A DNA stretch of 11,946 nucleotides from JBGPIK01 sp041484845 (lineage in GTDB: Bacteria > Desulfobacterota > Binatia > UBA9968). A program made the translations under genes and the position numbers. Below are positions 5,361-11,946 of this stretch, piece by piece. How positions within the stretch are numbered: position 1 is the stretch's first letter; the number at the start of each line of letters is the position of its first letter. The stretch spans positions 1-11,946 of the forward strand of contig JBGPIK010000193.1 in assembly GCA_041484845.1 (NCBI GenBank), read 5' to 3'. The notes below the pieces were generated by a model. The model searched no databases. It was not told where the DNA came from and saw nothing but the letters and a program-made list of their open reading frames with translations.

Positions 5361-7499
5361 ATGAATCGAGCAAATCGCAAAAGTACGCGCGCGCCGCAAG
5401 CGGCAGCAACGCCATTTCTAAGCCAGACAGATCGTCGCCGTCTCCTGATCGACATATTCATTCCCGCCATTATCTTGTTGCTCACCGTCCTCGCTTTCTT
5501 ACCGATGTTGCAGAATGATTTCGTTAACTGGGATGATTTTGACACTCTCGTGACGAATTCACGTTATCAGGGTTTGGGGCTGGAACAACTTCGCTGGATG
5601 TTTACGACTTTTTTCTTGGGTCACTACCAACCCCTGACCTGGCTCACCTGGAGTCTGGATTATCTGCTTTGGGGCAAGGAACCCTTTGGTTTTCACCTGA
5701 CCAATCTTTTGATCCATGGCGCCAATGCCGTTCTCTTCTACTTCGTCAGCCGTCGTTTGCTGCAGCTCGCGTTTGGCAACTTAGCCGACAACCAACGGAT
5801 GAATTTATCCTTGGCGGCGGCGTTTGCCGCGCTCGCGTTTGCGCTACATCCGTTGCGGGTGGAATCGGTGGCGTGGATCACGGAGCGGCGCGACGTGCTG
5901 TCGGCGAATTTGCTCTTTTGGACGCTCATCTGTTACTTACGCGCCACGACCGTCCAAGAAACAGACTTTGTGCAACGACGTTGGATGGCGGGCGCGTTGC
6001 TTTTCTATGTGCTCTCGCTTTTCGCCAAAGCTACGGGCATGACATTAGCCATCGTTCTCGGCATACTCGATGTCTATCCTTTGAGGCGACTAAGCGGAAA
6101 CCCGACCCATTGGCTCGGAGCAAGCGCGCGCAAAGTGTTCCTGGAGAAAATTCCTTTTCTTGCCTTGGGCATTATGTTTGCCACTATCGCCCTGTTCGCT
6201 CAGGAATATGCCGGGGCGTTGAGTCGATTGGAAGCTTACCCGGTCCCGCGCCGCCTGGCGCAGGTATTCTACGGGATTCTCTTCTATGTATGGAAAACGT
6301 TGCTACCTCTGGGCTTGTCGCCTTTCTATCAGCTCTACCCGAAACCGAATATTTTCGATCCCCTCGATCGACCGTTTGTCATTAGCGCGATTCTGGTGGT
6401 GGTGGTGACAGGGGGATTATTTCTACTAAGAAAGCGCTGGCCCGCCCCACTCACGGCATGGGCCTGTTACATCGTTTTTCTGTCGCCGGTGCTCGGCTTG
6501 GCTCAAAGCGGTCCTCAGTTCGTCGCCGATCGCTACAGTTATCTCTCGTGCCTGAGTTGGGCGGTATTGGCAGGCGCAGGACTGCTCTATGCATTACGGC
6601 GCAGGGCCCAGGCCACCGTCGTGGACGAAACATTTTGGACCACAATGGCACCGGCTGGACTGGTTTTGGTCGTGCTGGGATTGATGACATGGGGACAAAC
6701 CAAAATCTGGTATAACTCGGAGTCGCTGTGGAGGCGTGCCGTCGCCGTTAATCCGCAATCCACCAGGGCCCAAGCTTATCTCGCCAATATCCTGAAAACA
6801 CAAAACAGATTTCCGGAGGCCGTTGATCACTATGAACAGGCGCTGCGAATCGATCCCGATTACACGGAGATTCATTACAACCTTGCCCAGGCCCTGGCGG
6901 GGCTAAATAAGCTGGATTTGGCGATCGATCATTTGCGCAAATACATGGAGAAGACTCCGCCTTCAGCGCTTACCCACGTTGACATGGGAGCTTTCTTGAG
7001 GCGGCAAGGGAAAGCGGACGAAGAGATTGGCGAATACCAGCAAGCTCTCAAAATCGACCCCCAATCAGCCGACGCCCACTTTGCATTAGGCAACGCGCTG
7101 GCGATACGAGGAGAATTGGAGGAGGCGAAAAAACACTTACGCCTCGCTGTGGAATTGAGCCCGCAGACCGGTGATTATTACCTGAGCCTGGGGAACTTAC
7201 TGGTTAAGCAGGGTCTGCTCCCCGATGCCACGGAGACGTTCCGCAAAGCCATCAGGGTGAAGCCGGACTTGTTGCCCGCGCGGAACAATCTAGGTCGATT
7301 GCTGGCCGCGCAAGGGGATTTGCCGGCGGCCATCGAGATCTTCCGCGAGACGCTGCGCATCAATCCCGCATTTGCCCCGGCTCATGAGAGTCTCGCTCTG
7401 GCCCTCGCCGAGATTGGCAAGCAAGACGAAGCCATGGAACATTACCGGGAAGCGGCGCGGCTGATGCAACTGGGTGCGGCTGCAGGCGCGCAACCCTGA
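5361..7499 (+). CDS. TMTC-like GT-C glycosyltransferase with C-terminal TPR domain (first copy)
   Basis: A 712-aa protein with two halves. Residues about 30-450 are polytopic and carry the marks of the TMTC/PMT-like O-mannosyltransferase group: FVNWDD at about 54-59 in the first external loop (probable acidic catalytic site), HPLRVESVAW (163-172) followed by ITERRDVL, and FVADRYSYL (about 387-395). Residues about 470-705 are seven gapless 34-residue TPR units (for example AHFALGNALAIRGELEEAKK), with a last, shorter unit AHESLALALAEIGKQDEAME. In eukaryotic TMTC proteins the TPRs face the lumen; by analogy a periplasmic TPR domain that binds the acceptor protein or a partner is inferred. The start is taken as the ATG at 5361 (GGA ten bases upstream); a TTG directly before it at 5358 is possible. 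The stop is 27 bases from the next gene's ATG, so an operon is likely. Confidence 0.85.
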   Translation: MNRANRKSTRAPQAAATPFLSQTDRRRLLIDIFIPAIILLLTVLAFLPMLQNDFVNWDDFDTLVTNSRYQGLGLEQLRWMFTTFFLGHYQPLTWLTWSLDYLLWGKEPFGFHLTNLLIHGANAVLFYFVSRRLLQLAFGNLADNQRMNLSLAAAFAALAFALHPLRVESVAWITERRDVLSANLLFWTLICYLRATTVQETDFVQRRWMAGALLFYVLSLFAKATGMTLAIVLGILDVYPLRRLSGNPTHWLGASARKVFLEKIPFLALGIMFATIALFAQEYAGALSRLEAYPVPRRLAQVFYGILFYVWKTLLPLGLSPFYQLYPKPNIFDPLDRPFVISAILVVVVTGGLFLLRKRWPAPLTAWACYIVFLSPVLGLAQSGPQFVADRYSYLSCLSWAVLAGAGLLYALRRRAQATVVDETFWTTMAPAGLVLVVLGLMTWGQTKIWYNSESLWRRAVAVNPQSTRAQAYLANILKTQNRFPEAVDHYEQALRIDPDYTEIHYNLAQALAGLNKLDLAIDHLRKYMEKTPPSALTHVDMGAFLRRQGKADEEIGEYQQALKIDPQSADAHFALGNALAIRGELEEAKKHLRLAVELSPQTGDYYLSLGNLLVKQGLLPDATETFRKAIRVKPDLLPARNNLGRLLAAQGDLPAAIEIFRETLRINPAFAPAHESLALALAEIGKQDEAMEHYREAARLMQLGAAAGAQP

Positions 7500-7526
7500 C
7501 CCATATTTTTGCAGGCTGATTTACTC

Positions 7527-9878
7527 ATGGTGAGAAAAGACGCGAGCGGGGAGGTGGCTGCGGTGGGTTTTTTGCTATTCCTGAATCTTCTGTATTTTTT
7601 CCCCGTGCTCGTCGAGGGCAACAGCGCGGTATTAAGCTACCGCGGAACCGACACGTGGGGTCAGTTCTTTTACTGGCGACATTTTGCGTATGAGAGTCTC
7701 GCCCGGGGAGAAATACCGCTCTGGAATCCCTACGTTTTTTCCGGCGCTCCCTTCGTGGCGGGCATTCAGTCGGCAATTTTCTATCCGCTAAATTTGCTCT
7801 TTCTGATCTTTCCAACGCCCTTCGCAATCAATTTCAGCATTGCCCTTCACTGTTTTCTGGCCAGCCTCTTCACCTATCTTTATGCTAGATATCTCGGCAT
7901 CGGGCGCAGTGGGGCAACGTTATCCGGGGCCTGCTTCGCCTACGGATCCCCCTATTTCTTGCATGTATTTGCGGGGCATCTTCCTAATCTTTCTACGATG
8001 ATCTGGCTGCCTCTGCTCTTTTTAGGAATAGAGGTATTTCTGGAAACCAGAGATCTGAGATACGCGGTCTATAGCGGCATCGCCCTGGCGCTGCAACTCT
8101 TTGCCGGCCATCCCCAATATGTGTTCTATAGCCTGATTGCGGTCTCGCTTTACTTTCTCATTCGCTTAATCATGAGGAGCACCGCCAAGGACGTGCCGAA
8201 TCTCTTAACCGGTTATAGCGTTTTTCTTGTTACCGGCCTGTTGCTCGCAGCGGTCCAGTTATTGCCCACCGTGGAATTCACCAGGAACTCCTTTCGCGAA
8301 GCTTTGACGTACGACTGGGTTGCAATTTTCTCACTGCCGCCGGAAATGCTATTAACGATGTTGATCCCGGATTTTTTCGGCGATATTTCCAACGTGCCCT
8401 ACTGGGGCAAGAATTATCTGTGGGAAATGTCACTTTATATAGGTGTGATTCCACTGAGTCTTGCCGTTGTGGCTGTGATTTTCGAATGGCGCGACAGAGT
8501 TCTTGCGTTTTCATTACTAGCCGCCACGGCGTTAATCTTGGCTCTTGGAAAATATACTCCGCTGCTTAGAATTCTTTTTAACTTCCTTCCGGGCTTCGAT
8601 CGGTTTCGCGGTCTTTCCAAATTCGGCTATATTTTTTCCTTTGCCATGGCGATGCTTGCCGGATTCGGCTTCACTCAGCTGGCTGTTTTGGCTGAAACCA
8701 AAAAAAATCGGCTGGCGCACCTTTCGTATGCTCTGTTGGGAATTCCCTTTTTTTTGGTCCTGTTGGCCATTGTTGGACCGTTCTCGGAAAGCGGTTGGTG
8801 GTACTCCTTGATCGAGTCCTACGTCAGCGGAGACGATCGATATTCTATTCTTCCTCCGCTAACGAATGCGTTTGTGAATGGCGCGATGTCGGTAGCCTTT
8901 AGCTCCTTTCTCAAAAGCTGCGCCCTATTGACCATCTTGGGAGCCTGCGTGCTGGTGTTGGTCAAAAAAAGAGCAATGGCCGCTTCTACGCTAGGAGCGG
9001 TAGTACTTTTGGCGGCAATGGATTTATGGCATTTCGGCTCCCGGTACTTGGTGGAATTCTCCCCCAAAGAGATTGCCATGGACCAAGAGGTTAGGGCGTT
9101 CCTGCGCCAGGATCGCGAGCCCTTCAGGATAGCTTCGCCGCTCGATGAGTTTATTAACACGGGAGTCTATGAGGGCATCGAAAATGTCGGCGGTTATGAC
9201 ACCTTGGCCTTGAAAAGGTATACCGAATTTATCAACTTCGCCCAGGGTCTGCCTCTTGAAGAGCCGAGCAACAACACGCGGGTCCGTGCGATCTCACCGT
9301 TGCTCGATCTTTTGAATGTGAGGTATTTTATCGTCGATGCGTCAACACGGATAGAGCATCCGGGCTTCCAGTTGGTTTTTGAAAATTCGAGCTATCATGT
9401 TTATCAAAACCAAAGCGCGCTGCCCAGAAGCTTTATTGTTCACGATGCCCGAGTGATCAAAGATAGGGATGAGGCATTTCGGCTGATGGCAAGCCCGGGG
9501 TTTAACCCCGCTTCGGTGGCCATCGTGGAAGAAAAAGTGGATTCCCTCGCACCGGATGCGTCCATTCAGAGTCCTCCTCCACGTTTTCTCGAGCGCTCCG
9601 CCGATCGGATTCTGTTAGAGGCAAATCTTAACAAATCGGGTTTACTCGTGTTGGCGGATGCCTTTTATCCCGGTTGGAAGTCCTTCGTCGACGGCCAGGA
9701 AAGCAAAATATACCGGGCGAATTACGTATTGCGCGCGATCTTTGTGCCAGCGGGCAAGCACAGGGTGGAGTTCAAATACGATCCTTGGTCCGTCAAAGCC
9801 GGCGCCTTGATCAGTATCGTAACACTTCTATTAGTGGTCGGGTGGCTGATGTGGACGAGTCCAACAAGGTCTAGGTAA
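7527..9878 (+). CDS. YfhO-family polytopic membrane protein
   Basis: A 783-aa protein of the YfhO family, large GT-C-like membrane proteins. Members in Gram-positive bacteria are linked to glycosylation of lipoteichoic acid from a lipid-linked sugar; the role in a Gram-negative is unproven. Family landmarks: RGTDTW in the first external loop, IPLWNPYVFSG (about 63-73) followed by FYPLNLLF, AGHPQ (193-197), PYWGKNYLWE (about 291-300) and a dozen or so helices. A long external C-terminal domain (about 505-755) ends with FYPGW (713-717), VDG and VPAGKHRVEFKYDPW, followed by one last helix. The ATG at 7527 is preferred, with AGG about a dozen bases upstream; a TTG at 7509 would add six residues. 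It sits between two TMTC-like genes on the same strand, which suggests a shared glycan process. Confidence 0.85.
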   Translation: MVRKDASGEVAAVGFLLFLNLLYFFPVLVEGNSAVLSYRGTDTWGQFFYWRHFAYESLARGEIPLWNPYVFSGAPFVAGIQSAIFYPLNLLFLIFPTPFAINFSIALHCFLASLFTYLYARYLGIGRSGATLSGACFAYGSPYFLHVFAGHLPNLSTMIWLPLLFLGIEVFLETRDLRYAVYSGIALALQLFAGHPQYVFYSLIAVSLYFLIRLIMRSTAKDVPNLLTGYSVFLVTGLLLAAVQLLPTVEFTRNSFREALTYDWVAIFSLPPEMLLTMLIPDFFGDISNVPYWGKNYLWEMSLYIGVIPLSLAVVAVIFEWRDRVLAFSLLAATALILALGKYTPLLRILFNFLPGFDRFRGLSKFGYIFSFAMAMLAGFGFTQLAVLAETKKNRLAHLSYALLGIPFFLVLLAIVGPFSESGWWYSLIESYVSGDDRYSILPPLTNAFVNGAMSVAFSSFLKSCALLTILGACVLVLVKKRAMAASTLGAVVLLAAMDLWHFGSRYLVEFSPKEIAMDQEVRAFLRQDREPFRIASPLDEFINTGVYEGIENVGGYDTLALKRYTEFINFAQGLPLEEPSNNTRVRAISPLLDLLNVRYFIVDASTRIEHPGFQLVFENSSYHVYQNQSALPRSFIVHDARVIKDRDEAFRLMASPGFNPASVAIVEEKVDSLAPDASIQSPPPRFLERSADRILLEANLNKSGLLVLADAFYPGWKSFVDGQESKIYRANYVLRAIFVPAGKHRVEFKYDPWSVKAGALISIVTLLLVVGWLMWTSPTRSR

Positions 9879-9894
9879 TAGATCGCAAGGTCTA
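9865..9894 (+). repeat. Short direct repeat and small hairpin after the YfhO gene
   Basis: CAAGGTCTA occurs at 9865-9873, inside the end of the coding sequence, and again at 9886-9894. The bases 9879-9894 can fold as a six-pair stem (one G-U pair) with a GCAA tetraloop, directly behind the stop codon. No U-run follows. It could slow read-through or protect RNA, but may be chance. Confidence 0.3.
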
Positions 9895-9971
9895 TGAATG
9901 TTCATTACTGAGTAGCGATTGGCAAGATTACGGCAATTCACCGTATTGTCGAAACTACTTTTCGAAAAAAA

Positions 9972-11946
9972 ATGGGCCGCAAGCATTTTATCTTATTGTT
10001 CGTTGTCGCGATTACGGCCGTTGTTTTTTGGCAAGTACGCAATTTTGAGTTTGTTTGGGACGATAGAAGCAACATTGTGGAAAATCCCTACCTGAAACAG
10101 GTGACGCTCTCCAAGACGCTCGTTTTTTGGCAGAGGCCATATGAAAAACTTTATATTCCCTTGACCTATACAGTTTGGGCGGGCATTGCCGGCATCGCCG
10201 AAGCCACGATGCCGAATGCGCCGGACAAGATAGATCCTCGCCCTTTCCACATATTCAACCTCATGCTTCACCTACTCAGCGTTGTCGTGGTGCTCTTTAT
10301 CTTGAGAATGTTGGTACAAGATGACTGGGCCTCGGCTGGCGGCGCGTTACTGTTCGCCTTGCACCCGCTTCAGGTAGAACCGGTCGCGTGGGTGACGGGG
10401 ATGAAAGACGTGTTATGTGGTTTCTTATCGCTCCTTGCGGTGTGGCAATACCTAATCTATGCGGCCTCGACGACGGCTTTGACTGATCCGCCCGGTGCGA
10501 CAAAGCGCAAACGCGCCGCCGCCAGACAGCCTCAGGCGAAATGGTTTCATTACGGACTGGCGACGCTGTTATTTGTATTGGCGCTGCTCGCAAAACCTGC
10601 GGCGGTGGCGGTACCGTTCGTAGCGGGGGCGTTGGAGCAATGGATCATCAAACGACCCTGGAAGCAGTGGTTGGTGACGGTCGGAGTATGGCTTGCCATT
10701 GCCGCGCCTTTTATAGTGCTTACTCAGAGGGTTCAGCCCGCCACGGAGCTAACGCATCTCGCGCCTTTGTGGGCGCGCCCTTTAATAGCGGCCGACGCCG
10801 TCGCCTTTTATTTGTACAAATTGGTTCTGCCGCTTTGGCTGTGGGTGGATTACGGTCGCTCGCCGGATGTGGTCGAGCGGGGTTGGATGTACATTACAGG
10901 GTTAGTTCCTTTCACCGTCGCGGTCTTGATCTGGTTTAGGAGAAACGAGAGCGCTTGGTTGATTGCCGCTGCGGCTGTTTTCGTGGCCGGCTTGCTGCCC
11001 GTTTTAGGCTTTGTGCCGTTTGGCTTTCAGAACCTATCCACGGTCGCGGATCGCTATCTTTATCTTAGCATGTTAGGTCCATCGGTAGCGTTTACTTGGT
11101 TCTTTTCATCGCGGCGCAGTCACTGGCTAACTTACATGTTCGGTCTGATTTTGGCTTTATTCGGGCTGCGAAGCGCGGTTCAATTGCCGGTCTGGAAGAA
11201 TAACGAGGCTTTATTTGAACACGCTCTTGAGCTTAATCCGAATAGCTGGATGGCCGAGCTTAACATTGGCACCGGGTTAGCCAATCTCGGCAAATACGAC
11301 GAAGCTATCGACCATTATCAGACAGCATTAAAGATCAGGCCCGGCTATGCGCACGCCCTGAACAATCTGGGCAACGCGCTGTTGGCTAGGGGGCGGTTGG
11401 AAGAAGCCCTGGACTATTATCGTCAGGCGCTACGCAGCGAACCCGATGCCCCTGATATTGAGTTTAATCTGGCGACTGTCCTCACCAAACTCAACCGGTC
11501 GGACGAAGCGGTTGAGCACTTTAGGAAAAGCCTGCAGGCCGAACCCAATAACGTTTCGACGCTCGCCAAGCTGGGCGATGCATTGGTTAAGCAGGGCAAG
11601 ATCGAGGAGGCGGTCGCGCAATATCGCAAGGCATTAGAGATCGACCCCCGATCCCCAGAGATACACTACGCTCTGGCCGATATTCTGGACAACCGCGGCG
11701 AGTTTGACGCGGCCATGGACCACTACCTCCAGGCGATACAGGGAAATCCAGAGAATGCCGGGGCGTATCTTAATGTGGGAGTTATCTTGGCCAACCGCGG
11801 CGAACTGGACGCCGCCATTGACTATTTTTCTCGGGCTCTACGGGTTCGGCCGCAATTTCCCGAGGCCCATGAGAGCCTGGCTCGGGCCCTAGCACTTCAG
11901 GGGAAGCGGGACGAGGCCGCCAGGCACTATCAGGAAGCCCTGCGAA
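9972..11946 (+). CDS. TMTC-like GT-C glycosyltransferase with C-terminal TPR domain (second copy, 3' end beyond the window)
   Basis: An open frame from the ATG at 9972 runs 658 codons with no stop to the window edge, so the true C-terminus is missing. The layout matches the gene at 5361: a first helix at the N-terminus, FVWDD (27-31) in the first external loop, HPLQVEPVAW (131-140) with VTGMKDVL, about ten helices, VADRYLYL (358-365), and from about 427 on six full 34-residue TPR units with a seventh still running (AHESLARALALQGKRDEAAR). A predicted external segment (about 80-90) and a polar loop (170-190) are specific to this copy. No in-frame ATG exists between the start and an upstream stop at 9909; the ribosome site is only A-rich. 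The gene begins 93 bases after the YfhO gene. It is a distant paralogue of the first copy, not a recent duplicate. The sugar donor is presumably polyprenyl-phosphate-linked. Confidence 0.88.
   Translation, partial: MGRKHFILLFVVAITAVVFWQVRNFEFVWDDRSNIVENPYLKQVTLSKTLVFWQRPYEKLYIPLTYTVWAGIAGIAEATMPNAPDKIDPRPFHIFNLMLHLLSVVVVLFILRMLVQDDWASAGGALLFALHPLQVEPVAWVTGMKDVLCGFLSLLAVWQYLIYAASTTALTDPPGATKRKRAAARQPQAKWFHYGLATLLFVLALLAKPAAVAVPFVAGALEQWIIKRPWKQWLVTVGVWLAIAAPFIVLTQRVQPATELTHLAPLWARPLIAADAVAFYLYKLVLPLWLWVDYGRSPDVVERGWMYITGLVPFTVAVLIWFRRNESAWLIAAAAVFVAGLLPVLGFVPFGFQNLSTVADRYLYLSMLGPSVAFTWFFSSRRSHWLTYMFGLILALFGLRSAVQLPVWKNNEALFEHALELNPNSWMAELNIGTGLANLGKYDEAIDHYQTALKIRPGYAHALNNLGNALLARGRLEEALDYYRQALRSEPDAPDIEFNLATVLTKLNRSDEAVEHFRKSLQAEPNNVSTLAKLGDALVKQGKIEEAVAQYRKALEIDPRSPEIHYALADILDNRGEFDAAMDHYLQAIQGNPENAGAYLNVGVILANRGELDAAIDYFSRALRVRPQFPEAHESLARALALQGKRDEAARHYQEALR

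Noticed and set aside
5669..6385. Plus-strand reading frame of 238 codons inside the first TMTC-like gene
   Set aside because: Out-of-frame shadow; no membrane pattern or motif, whereas the overlapping frame has a continuous GT-C signature.
6765..7480. Periodic DNA pattern resembling a repeat array
   Set aside because: The about 102-base period is that of 34-residue TPR units; the bases themselves vary and there are no constant repeats or unique spacers as in CRISPR.
9879..9894. Hairpin after the YfhO gene as an intrinsic terminator
   Set aside because: Only six weak pairs and no U-run; the next gene continues on the same strand.

Overview
The window looks like part of the chromosome of an uncultured Gram-negative bacterium. 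Base composition is moderate, and there is an aromatic-quinone UbiA/UbiD gene pair, large GT-C membrane glycosyltransferases fused to TPR repeats, and small structured interspersed repeats. These traits fit deltaproteobacteria-like or neighbouring environmental lineages. No ribosomal or other phylogenetic marker is present, so the lineage is an inference. No tRNA, rRNA, CRISPR array or intact transposase was seen.

Left part (1-2736). The first 381 bases are a near-perfect palindrome. Positions 1-136 are the exact reverse complement of 246-381 around a small structured repeat (123-259), so the 3' end of ubiA appears twice, head-to-head. This is either a fold-back assembly or amplification artefact at a contig edge, or a real inverted duplication. 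On the minus strand follow ubiD (1294-2736) and then ubiA (279-1172), a decarboxylase and a prenyltransferase of quinone biosynthesis. They are separated by a 121-base spacer holding a hairpin built from GTTCAAnnC units.

Middle part (2737-5360). A 290-base gene-free stretch is followed by a minus-strand GT-C glycosyltransferase (3027-4739). Upstream of that gene lie two decayed ubiD relics fused end to end: a first one of about 98 codons with a frameshift (4880-5176), and a second that keeps only the leader and the first codons (4809-4881). The locus therefore once carried more ubiD copies and has been rearranged. A -35-like TTGACT block lies upstream of both the intact ubiD and the longer relic.

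Right part (5361-11946). Three genes in tandem on the plus strand: a TMTC-like GT-C protein with seven TPR repeats, a YfhO-family membrane protein, and a second TMTC-like GT-C/TPR protein that is still open at the window edge. With the divergent GT-C enzyme, four large polytopic proteins of lipid-linked sugar transfer type lie together, which suggests a cell-envelope or protein O-glycosylation locus. Its substrate and acceptor cannot be told from sequence. No other known defence, metabolic or mobile system was recognised.
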